Shown: one piece after another, positions 57,205 through 64,000 of the stretch | Position numbering within the stretch: position 1 is the stretch's first letter | How the letters are laid out: every line of letters begins with the position of its first letter | Assembly (NCBI GenBank): GCA_963820955.1 | Contig: CAWGCA010000048.1 | Location: forward strand, 75,091-139,090 | Length of the DNA stretch: 64,000 bases | Direction of reading: 5' to 3' | Origin: CAWGCA01 sp963820955 | Lineage (GTDB): Bacteria > Pseudomonadota > Gammaproteobacteria > Chromatiales > Chromatiaceae | The notes under the pieces: generated by a model | The model's input: the letters and a program-made list of their open reading frames with translations, nothing else | Databases searched by the model: none | What the model was told of the DNA's origin: nothing | Program-made: the position numbers and the translations under genes

Positions 57205-58107
57205 TTACAGCAAATAATCCAGTAGCAACCCGATAAAGATCACCATGCCAAAACTGTTGTTATCGAGAAAAGCGTCGAAACAGCCGTTCGGATCGCGCTC
57301 GCTAATCAGATACTGCTGGCGCAGAAAAAGAGCTGCACCCATGCCGAGGGCCAGGTAATAGTACAACCCCAGTCCAACCCTTACCCCGACTACTACCAAC
57401 AGAGCCAGCATGGCCAGCTGCAGCAGCCCGATTATCCATCGATCATGGTGGCCAAACAGAATAGCCGTGGATTTCACCCCGATCTTCAGATCATCCTCCC
57501 GGTCCACCATAGCGTACTCCGTATCATAGATCAGCGCCCAGAGCACGGCGGCAAAAAACAACAGCCAGGCGACGGGTGGCACCTGTTCGTTCAACGCCAT
57601 GAAAGCCATAGGTACAGCCCAGCCGAAGGCGACACCCAGCACCAGCTGGGGCAGATGGGTATAGCGCTTCATAAAGGGATAGACCGCCGCCATAGTCACC
57701 GCGACGAATGACATCAGAACAGTCTGCCAGTTCAGCAGCAACACCAGTCCGAAGGCAATGAGACTGAGCACAACAAACACCCAGAGTGCCTCTTTCGGCC
57801 GGATCAGACCAATGGCCAGTGGTCGGAGCTGGGTGCGTGCCACCTGACCGTCGAACTCACGGTCAGCATAATCGTTGATGGCACAACCGGCGGAGCGCAT
57901 TAGAGCGACACCGAGCATAAAGATCAGAGTAACCCCCCAACTCGGCTGCCCCTCCCCTGCAATCCACAAAGCCCAGAGCGCCGGCCACAGCAGCAGCAGG
58001 ATCCCGATCGGGCGGTTCAAGCGCACCAGAAGAGCGTAGCTGGCAAGACGATCACGCAGGGAGACCGGGCCGGTGTTGAGCCTCACTTTGATCTGCGGTT
58101 GGTTCAT
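57205..58107 (-). CDS. ubiA: 4-hydroxybenzoate polyprenyltransferase
   Basis: UbiA attaches the polyprenyl tail to 4-hydroxybenzoate in ubiquinone synthesis. This inner-membrane protein of 300 residues has about nine helices and both aspartate-rich motifs: NDYADREFD (first) and [12 protein letters not shown] (second). [14 protein letters not shown] is the UbiA start signature. Its start overlaps the ubiC stop by 4 bases. Confidence 0.96.
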   Translation of the reverse strand: MNQPQIKVRLNTGPVSLRDRLASYALLVRLNRPIGILLLLWPALWALWIAGEGQPSWGVTLIFMLGVALMRSAGCAINDYADREFDGQVARTQLRPLAIGLIRPKEALWVFVVLSLIAFGLVLLLNWQTVLMSFVAVTMAAVYPFMKRYTHLPQLVLGVAFGWAVPMAFMALNEQVPPVAWLLFFAAVLWALIYDTEYAMVDREDDLKIGVKSTAILFGHHDRWIIGLLQLAMLALLVVVGVRVGLGLYYYLALGMGAALFLRQQYLISERDPNGCFDAFLDNNSFGMVIFIGLLLDYLL

Positions 58108-58715
58108 CGGATGCGCTCCGGGATATCCGGTAGAAATAACTCATTGACCAGGAGGGGGTGACCGGCAAGGAAGTAAACCGTCCGCCGGCCCCAGATATCC
58201 AGCGGGACCCGCTCAAGGCGCGCCGCCGCCGAACAGAAGAGTGGATGACGAGGAGACAGATGGGCGATCTGCATAGGACCGCGTTCCACCATTGGATCGG
58301 CAAACAAAACCGCGCCCAGCGGTTTACAGCCGAGCAGCGTCAGGCGACGGACGGGGCCACGCAGACTGCTGGCTGGTATCAAGGTACGGGCAAACACCCA
58401 GGGGATACCGTCGCACAGCAGTTCCACCTCTCGCACCACAGCAGACTCACCACGGCGCATCTTCAGCACCCGCCCTTCGCTGTAAAGCGGGCGCCCCCAG
58501 CCCTGCTGCAATAGGCGCACCTCGAAACAGCGGTTGCCACAGGCCGCTTTCACCCGAGCGGTCAATGAGCCTGTTTCGCAAAGCCAGGAGTAGACATGGT
58601 CGGGCACCAGGACTTTGCGGACCCGGCGCCAGTCGGCCCAATTGGGTTCCAGTCTGGCATGAATAGGAGTGATCGAACTCAACGGCGTGATCTTTAGCCA
58701 GTCGAAAAAGGGCAT
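58104..58715 (-). CDS. ubiC: Chorismate lyase
   Basis: UbiC makes 4-hydroxybenzoate from chorismate, the first committed step to ubiquinone. The 203 residues include [38 protein letters not shown] (core [10 protein letters not shown]), [12 protein letters not shown] and [22 protein letters not shown] (core [17 protein letters not shown]). It is translationally coupled to ubiA and lies 11 bases after recG, so a recG-ubiC-ubiA transcript is plausible. Confidence 0.94.
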   Translation of the reverse strand: MPFFDWLKITPLSSITPIHARLEPNWADWRRVRKVLVPDHVYSWLCETGSLTARVKAACGNRCFEVRLLQQGWGRPLYSEGRVLKMRRGESAVVREVELLCDGIPWVFARTLIPASSLRGPVRRLTLLGCKPLGAVLFADPMVERGPMQIAHLSPRHPLFCSAAARLERVPLDIWGRRTVYFLAGHPLLVNELFLPDIPERIR

Positions 58716-58726
58716 TATCGCAAAGA

Positions 58727-60865
58727 TCAGGCGTTAATGTACTGTTCCTTCTGCCCAATCCAGCGGCGTATCAGAGGTGCCACCCGCTGCGGATAGCTCT
58801 CCAGCATCAGGTCCGCGGCAAGCTGCATCTCCGGCAACAGCGACTGATCCCGCATGATATCGGCTATACGGAACTGCATCTCCCCGGTCTGTCGGGTGCC
58901 AAGCACTTCTCCAGGACCCCGCAGTTCCAGATCCTTCTGGGCGATGGCAAAACCATCGCCAGTGCGGCGCAGCACAGCGAGTCGCTCCTGGGCATTGGCG
59001 GACAACGGCGGATGATACATGAGCACACAGTGGCTCTCGACCATACCGCGTCCGACACGACCCCGCAGCTGGTGAAGCTGAGCAAGCCCCAGTCGCTCCG
59101 GGTTTTCGATAATCATCAGGCTGGCGTTGGGCACATCCACGCCTACCTCAATGACTGTCGTGGCCACCAGCAGATCCAATTCTCCTCCCTGGAACGCCTG
59201 CATGGTCACCTCTTTTTCCGCTGCCTTGAGTCGACCGTGAACCAGCCCGATGTGCAGCTCCGGCAGTGACTCGGCCAACTGGGCCAGGCTCTCCTCCGCC
59301 GCCTGACACTGCAGCACCTCGGACTCTTCGATCAGGGTACATACCCAATAGGCCTGCCGCCCCTGGCGGCAGGCAACTCTTACCCGTTCCATCACTTCAT
59401 CCCGCCGGCTGTCCGGGATCGCCACGGTAGTCACCGGGCTGCGCCCAGGTGGCAGTTCGTCTATAACCGAAATATCCAGGTCAGCATAGGCGGTCATTGC
59501 CAAGGTGCGGGGTATCGGCGTGGCGGTCATGATCAGCTGGTGCGGCACCCGGCCATGTTCCGCACCCTTCTCCCGCAAAGCCATTCTCTGATGCACCCCG
59601 AAGCGATGCTGTTCATCAATAATCACTAGTCCCAGGGCAGAGAACAGCACATCCTCCTGGAACAAGGCGTGGGTGCCCACCACTACCCTGGTAATGCCGT
59701 CGGCCAGTGGCGTCAGAATCTGCTCCCGCGACCTTCCCTTATGCCGTCCGGTCAGCCAGGCCACCTCCAATCCGAGCGGTTCCAGCCAAAGGCGAAAATT
59801 ACAAAGGTGCTGTTCGGCCAGCAACTCCGTTGGTGCCATCAGCGCCACCTGATGGTCCGACTCGACCGTCTGCAGTGCAGCCAGGGCGGAGACCACCGTC
59901 TTGCCCGAGCCCACATCTCCCTGGACCAGGCGCAACATCGGATGCTCCTGGGCCAGATCCCGAGAGACCTCCGCCATCACTCGCTGTTGGGCCGCTGTCA
60001 GCTGGAACGGCAGCTGCCGCAACAATGTCTGCTTCAGCTCCCCGTTTCCGGTAAGCGCGGGAGCCGCTATCCGCTGTTGCCTCAGCCGTAACTGGCGCAG
60101 ACTGAGCTGGTGGGCCAGAAGCTCCTCGAAGGCCAGCCGACGTTGGGCTGGGTGTTCACCTTGCAACAGGGTTGCCTGGGAAGCGTTCGGTGGCGGCCGG
60201 TGCAGATAACGCACCGCCGCCGCCAGATCCGGCAGGCGAAACCGACTCAGCAGCTCATTCGGCAACCACTCAGGTAAACTGTCAGGCTGGGCTTCGAGCA
60301 GTCTCAGCGCCTTGTCCGAGATACCTCGCCAGGCCAATTGGTGCATCCCCTCGGTGGTCGGATAGACCGGAGTCAGACTCTCCTCCATGGGCGCAGAATC
60401 GACCTCGCTCAACCGCTGGTACTCGGGGTGCACCAGTTCCAGGCTGCTGGGGCCTTTCCGCACTTCACCAAAACAGCGCAACCGCACGCCAGGAGAGAGA
60501 TTCGCCTTCTGGGCCGATGAAAAATGAAAAAATCGCAGGCGAATTGCACCGGTGCCATCGGCCAGCGCCACCAGCAGCGAGCGGCGGCGGCCGAAGCGAA
60601 CGTCAGCCAATTCGACGACCCCTTCGACTACGACCTGATCCCCCGCACGCAGACTTCCGATGGGCCTGATCCGGGTCCGGTCCTGATAGCGAAGAGGGAG
60701 ATGAAAGAGTACGTCCTGTACTGTCCGGATACCGATTTTGGCCAGCTTCTCAGCATTTCGCGGGCCAATCCCTTTGAGCTGGGTGATCGGCATGTTATCC
60801 AGACTTTCGCTAGCCCAGTCCTTGTTCAAATTCCAACCTTGTTGTGTATCCTTGTGCCTAAGCAT
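58727..60865 (-). CDS. recG: ATP-dependent DNA helicase RecG
   Basis: RecG remodels stalled replication forks. The wedge/OB domain (FHLPLRYQDRTRIRPIG) is followed by helicase motifs I (VQGDVGSGKTVV), II (IIDEQHRFG), III (MTATPIPRTLAM), and the C-terminal lobe (TTVIEVGVDVPNA, QLRGRVGRG). The start is uncertain: ATG 60865 gives 712 residues; TTG 60829, with AAGGTTGG upstream, or ATG 60793 would be closer to family length (about 690). Confidence 0.95.
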   Translation of the reverse strand: MLRHKDTQQGWNLNKDWASESLDNMPITQLKGIGPRNAEKLAKIGIRTVQDVLFHLPLRYQDRTRIRPIGSLRAGDQVVVEGVVELADVRFGRRRSLLVALADGTGAIRLRFFHFSSAQKANLSPGVRLRCFGEVRKGPSSLELVHPEYQRLSEVDSAPMEESLTPVYPTTEGMHQLAWRGISDKALRLLEAQPDSLPEWLPNELLSRFRLPDLAAAVRYLHRPPPNASQATLLQGEHPAQRRLAFEELLAHQLSLRQLRLRQQRIAAPALTGNGELKQTLLRQLPFQLTAAQQRVMAEVSRDLAQEHPMLRLVQGDVGSGKTVVSALAALQTVESDHQVALMAPTELLAEQHLCNFRLWLEPLGLEVAWLTGRHKGRSREQILTPLADGITRVVVGTHALFQEDVLFSALGLVIIDEQHRFGVHQRMALREKGAEHGRVPHQLIMTATPIPRTLAMTAYADLDISVIDELPPGRSPVTTVAIPDSRRDEVMERVRVACRQGRQAYWVCTLIEESEVLQCQAAEESLAQLAESLPELHIGLVHGRLKAAEKEVTMQAFQGGELDLLVATTVIEVGVDVPNASLMIIENPERLGLAQLHQLRGRVGRGMVESHCVLMYHPPLSANAQERLAVLRRTGDGFAIAQKDLELRGPGEVLGTRQTGEMQFRIADIMRDQSLLPEMQLAADLMLESYPQRVAPLIRRWIGQKEQYINA

Positions 60866-61092
60866 GCCAGAACTGCAAAGCCGATAGAAGCACGGGCAGC
60901 GAGATCTCTGTTGAGGTGTTCAGTTGTTTCCCGATATATACTGTCTTCCGACCGGCCGGGCAAGCGGGACAAAAGGATCGCGCACGGACCAACGGGCCCT
61001 GCCTGCTATGATGGTGACGTATCGGATGTTTCTGCCCTGCAAGCCGCAAACTGAGCTCGGCCAAACATCATTCGGAGCGAAGGATAATCCCG

Positions 61093-61407
61093 ATGTCAGT
61101 ACTCCTGGAATTCAGCATTTTCCCCACCGACAAGGGGGAGAGCGTCAGCCGCTATGTCGGCCCTGTGATCCAGTCGATCCGGGACAGCGGCGTGGACTAT
61201 CAACTTACACCGATGGGCACGATCATAGAGACCAACTCGCTGGAGCAGGCCCTGGGGCTGGTACAGCAGGCCTATCAGGTACTGGAGCTGGCCGGCTGCC
61301 GGCGGATCCACGCGGCGCTCAAGCTGGATATCCGTCAGGGCAAGGAGCATCGTCTGCAGGGTAAAGTCGATGTGATCCGAAGCCAGATCGGCGAAGTCTG
61401 CACCTGA
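61093..61407 (+). CDS. MTH1187/YkoF-type thiamine-binding family protein
   Basis: This 104-residue protein is of the DUF77 family. SVLLEFSIFPTDKGESVSRYV and SGVDYQLTPMGTIIET (core YQLTPMGTIIE) are the conserved strands of the ferredoxin-like fold that binds thiamine or related ligands in characterised members. It lies 4 bases before yjbQ, so the two are probably cotranscribed. Confidence 0.86.
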   Translation: MSVLLEFSIFPTDKGESVSRYVGPVIQSIRDSGVDYQLTPMGTIIETNSLEQALGLVQQAYQVLELAGCRRIHAALKLDIRQGKEHRLQGKVDVIRSQIGEVCT

Positions 61408-61411
61408 GTCG

Positions 61412-61855
61412 ATGGCCGATGTGAAAACCTATCAAGAAAGTCTGCAGCTGGATACTAGGGGGCGTGGCACTTATGAAATCAGCCGCGATGTAGAACGAAT
61501 TGTCAGGGCATCCGATATCAGCACCGGCCTCTGCCACATCTTTGTCCATCACACCAGCGCCTCGCTGGTGCTTTGTGAAAATGCCGATCCGTCAGTGCGC
61601 CGGGACCTGGAGGGATTCATGGCCCGTCTGGTGCCGGATGGCGACCCCCGCTACGAACACAGCCTGGAGGGCGCGGATGATATGGCGGCCCACATCAGAT
61701 CCATCCTCTCCAATATGGATCTGACCATACCGGTCAGCAAGGGCCGCAGCGGCCTCGGCACCTGGCAGGGAATCTATTTGTGGGAACACCGCACTCACCC
61801 CCACCGACGGCAGGTGACCATAACGGTTCAGGGGGAAGGACTGAACGATGAATGA
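61412..61855 (+). CDS. yjbQ: YjbQ (UPF0047) secondary thiamine-phosphate synthase-like enzyme
   Basis: This 147-residue protein is of the UPF0047 family. CHIFVHHTSASLVLCENADP carries the conserved histidine cluster, and GTWQGIYLWEHR the C-terminal motif (core GTWQGIYLWE). YjbQ has low thiamine-phosphate synthase activity in E. coli; the true role is unsettled. The preceding thiamine-binding family gene makes a thiamine link more likely. It overlaps the following ABC ATPase gene by 8 bases. Confidence 0.88.
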   Translation: MADVKTYQESLQLDTRGRGTYEISRDVERIVRASDISTGLCHIFVHHTSASLVLCENADPSVRRDLEGFMARLVPDGDPRYEHSLEGADDMAAHIRSILSNMDLTIPVSKGRSGLGTWQGIYLWEHRTHPHRRQVTITVQGEGLNDE

Positions 61856-62630
61856 ACAGACTCCGGCCCTGCAGGTGACAGGGCTGCACAAAAGATTCGG
61901 CAATCACGAGGTGCTGAAAGGCATCGATCTGACGGCCCACACCGGGGACGTGATCTCCATCATCGGCAGCAGTGGTTCGGGCAAAAGCACTCTGCTGCGC
62001 TGCGTCAACCTGCTGGAAACCCCAGATGCTGGAGAGGTCCGCGTACATGGTGAACTGATCCAGATGAAGACCCGGCGTGACGGCGGCCGGGGAGCAGCCA
62101 ACCGCAAACAGCTTCAGCGGCTGCGTACCCGGCTCTCCATGGTGTTCCAGAGCTTCAACCTCTGGTCGCACAAGACCATACTCGAGAATATTGTGGAGGC
62201 CCCGATCCACGTACTCGGCAGATCGAAACAGGAAGCCACCGAACAGGCTGACGCCCTGTTGCATAAGGTGGGCATGTACCAACGGCGGGACTACTATCCC
62301 AGTCACATTTCCGGGGGCCAGCAGCAACGTGCCGCCATCGCCCGGGCCCTGGCCATGGACCCAGAGGTAATGCTGTTCGACGAACCAACATCGGCGCTGG
62401 ACCCGGAACTGATCGGCGAGGTGTTGCAGGTGATGCGCGACTTGGCCGAGGAGGGGCGCACCATGCTGGTGGTCACCCATGAAATGGGGTTTGCCCGCGA
62501 CGTCTCCTCCCACGTGATGTTTCTGCATCAGGGTAACACCGAGGAGTTCGGGCCAGCCCGAGAGGTGCTGGACAACCCCCGGTCGGAACGTATACGCCAG
62601 TTCATCGGCTGTGCTAAGGAAAATAGCTGA
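61848..62630 (+). CDS. Polar amino acid ABC transporter ATP-binding protein (HisP-like)
   Basis: This 260-residue ATPase is very similar to HisP/ArtP. Walker A is GSSGSGKSTLLRCVNLLE, then MVFQSFNLWSHKTILENI (HisP hallmark), signature ISGGQQQRAAIARALAMDP (core SGGQQQRAAIARAL), Walker B VMLFDEPTSALDPEL, and VTHEMGFARDVSSHV. It overlaps yjbQ. Together with the following binding protein and permease it should import a basic amino acid or opine-like compound. Confidence 0.93.
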   Translation: MNEQTPALQVTGLHKRFGNHEVLKGIDLTAHTGDVISIIGSSGSGKSTLLRCVNLLETPDAGEVRVHGELIQMKTRRDGGRGAANRKQLQRLRTRLSMVFQSFNLWSHKTILENIVEAPIHVLGRSKQEATEQADALLHKVGMYQRRDYYPSHISGGQQQRAAIARALAMDPEVMLFDEPTSALDPELIGEVLQVMRDLAEEGRTMLVVTHEMGFARDVSSHVMFLHQGNTEEFGPAREVLDNPRSERIRQFIGCAKENS

Positions 62631-62718
62631 CATGCCTGCCGTCGATCCAACAGACTCTCTAGTGTCTGACCGGACAGCCGGCAGAACAAAAAATCACAAC
62701 AGAAGGAGACCCATCCCG

Positions 62719-63450
62719 ATGAAACGACTGCTACTGGTTTTTATCACCCTGATGCTGGCCTCGGGCCACACCCTGGCCGACAAGATCCGCATGGGTACCG
62801 AAGGGGCCTACCCTCCTTTCAACATGATCGACAAAAGCGGTCAGGTCGCCGGTTTCGATGTGGATATCGGCAAGGCCCTCTGTGCGCGGATGAACGCCGA
62901 GTGCAAGTTTGTCACCCAGGACTGGGACGGTATCATCCCGGGATTGCTGGCTGGTAAATACGACACCATTATCGCCTCCCTGTCGATTACCGAGGAGCGG
63001 CAGAAGGCGGTCGACTTCAGCGATCATTACTACTCCAACAGCCTGCGGCTGATCGCAAGGAAAGGGGCCACTATCGACCCCCGGAAGCTGAAAGATAAAT
63101 CCGTCGGAGCCCAGCGCGCGACCATCGCCGCCGACCACGCGGCAAAGATCGAGGGCGCCAGTGTCAAGCTGTACGATACCCAGGAAAACGCGTATCTAGA
63201 TCTGGCTTCCGGCCGCATCGACGTCCTGATCACCGATATGCTGCCAGGTTTCAGCTGGCTGCAGTCGAAACAGGGCGATGGGTATGAGTTTATCGGAGAG
63301 ACTATCGATATCGGCGATAAAATCGGTATTGCGGTGCGCAAGGGGGACAATGAACTGCGAGAAAGGCTGAACAAGGCCCTGGCGGAGATTCTGGCGGACG
63401 GCACCTATCAGAAGATCAACGCCAGGTACTTTCCCTTCTCCATCTATTGA
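62719..63450 (+). CDS. Polar amino acid ABC transporter substrate-binding protein
   Basis: This is a periplasmic type II binding protein of 243 residues. A signal peptide (MKRLLLVFITLMLASGHTLA) is followed by IRMGTEGAYPPFNMIDKSG and DVDIGKALCARMNAEC, then TIIASLSITEERQKAVDFS (core SLSITEERQKAVDFS), the SBP_bac_3 signature. AGAAGGAGA precedes ATG 62719; the in-frame extension to 62611 is rejected. It is similar to HisJ/ArgT/ArtJ; the ligand may be arginine, histidine, lysine or ornithine. Confidence 0.93.
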   Translation: MKRLLLVFITLMLASGHTLADKIRMGTEGAYPPFNMIDKSGQVAGFDVDIGKALCARMNAECKFVTQDWDGIIPGLLAGKYDTIIASLSITEERQKAVDFSDHYYSNSLRLIARKGATIDPRKLKDKSVGAQRATIAADHAAKIEGASVKLYDTQENAYLDLASGRIDVLITDMLPGFSWLQSKQGDGYEFIGETIDIGDKIGIAVRKGDNELRERLNKALAEILADGTYQKINARYFPFSIY

Positions 63451-63524
63451 GGTCCGTCTCCAAATAGCGCGAGCGGTGAAGACAGGAGCAAGCTTGAGCA
63501 ATCTACCAACGACCAACCGGTCTT

Positions 63525-64000
63525 ATGTTTGACCTGCAGGGCTTTGGTGACCAGTTGCTGCTCGGCGTCTGGATGACCCTGAGGGTCGCCGCCGGCGGCT
63601 TGCTGCTGGGGCTTATCCTTGGCCTGATTGGGGCCCTGCTCAAGCTCTCCCGCTCCCGTATCGCCTACGGCATAGGCGCCACCTACACCACCCTGATCCG
63701 GGGACTGCCTGAACTGCTGGTGGTGCTGATTATCTACTTTGGCAGCGCCGGCCTGCTGACCAGGGCAGCCGGCTTTTTCGGCTACGATGGTTATATCGAA
63801 CTGAGCCCGCTGGCCGCGGGGATCACGGCCCTTGGAATCGCCTTCGGTGCTTATGCCACCGAGGTGTTCCGAGGCGCCATCCAGGCCATCCCCCGAGGCC
63901 AGATCGAGGCGGCCCTGGCCTGCGGTATGAACGGTTTCCAGATTTTCTTCCGCGTCACCCTGCCCCAGGCCTGGCGGGTAGCGATTCCCGGATTGGGCAA
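63525..64000 (+). CDS. Polar amino acid ABC transporter permease (HisQ/ArtQ-like), 3' end outside the window
   Basis: An open frame starts at ATG 63525 and runs off the window end. The first 158 residues have four to five hydrophobic segments (LLLGVWMTLRVAAGGLLLG; LLVVLIIYFGSAGLL), GLPELLVV typical of HisQ/HisM, and the cytoplasmic EAA loop ATEVFRGAIQAIPRGQIEAA (core AIPRGQIEAA). A second permease gene (HisM-like) is expected just beyond the window. Confidence 0.9.
   Translation, partial: MFDLQGFGDQLLLGVWMTLRVAAGGLLLGLILGLIGALLKLSRSRIAYGIGATYTTLIRGLPELLVVLIIYFGSAGLLTRAAGFFGYDGYIELSPLAAGITALGIAFGAYATEVFRGAIQAIPRGQIEAALACGMNGFQIFFRVTLPQAWRVAIPGLG

Overview
The window reads as chromosome of a moderately GC-rich gammaproteobacterium, most likely a sulfur oxidiser related to the Chromatiales or Sedimenticola-type bacteria. 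The grounds are an oxidative-type dissimilatory sulfite reductase alpha subunit (dsrA), proteobacterial gene sets (rapZ-ptsH-ptsI, ftsYEX-rpoH, bioBFHCD, ubiCA-recG) and an MSHA-like type IV pilus locus. I found no rRNA, tRNA, CRISPR array, prophage or transposase.

Layout. 1-3112: rapZ, a decayed EIIA-Man remnant, ptsH and ptsI (regulatory PTS). 3193-4155: a TAXI solute receptor on the minus strand. 4403-9082: an ABC/GldG/DUF4340 operon ending in mutM. 9079-13627 (minus): a small Cys-rich protein, a ferredoxin, coaD, rsmD and a pair of M16 peptidases. 13780-17436: ftsY-ftsE-ftsX, then rpoH behind two CIRCE-like operators. 17657-18163: an exported SCP2-like protein. 18450-29674: livKHMGF, a CBS-ACT protein, a PaaI thioesterase, paaK, iorAB and a class II DAHP synthase, all on the plus strand and apparently one aromatic/arylacetate module.

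29692-45673 (minus) is one long surface-pilus locus: sensor kinase, response regulator, GGDEF/EAL protein, a STAS-MshEN-GspE ATPase (heavily frameshifted as given), GspF, three prepilins, an HDOD protein, a membrane diguanylate cyclase, PilM/N/O/P-like proteins and an MshL-like secretin. It joins a two-component system and c-di-GMP enzymes to the machine they probably control. The gap upstream holds a candidate structured RNA with its own terminator.

46143-53555 carries a class I DAHP synthase, a YbaK-type deacylase and the biotin operon bioB-F-H-C-D, divergent from comF. 53613-64000 carries a NicO/UreH-like metal permease, a YdcH-like small protein, a solitary dsrA with a strong terminator, a structured non-coding repeat with inverted ends (56511-57120), ubiC-ubiA-recG, two small thiamine-linked proteins, and a polar amino-acid ABC transporter whose permease runs off the window end.

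Two genes, livH and the pilus ATPase, are broken by frame changes while keeping family sequence in every frame. That pattern suggests base-level errors in the assembly more than decay. The EIIA remnant, in contrast, has lost its middle and its active-site histidine and looks truly decayed.
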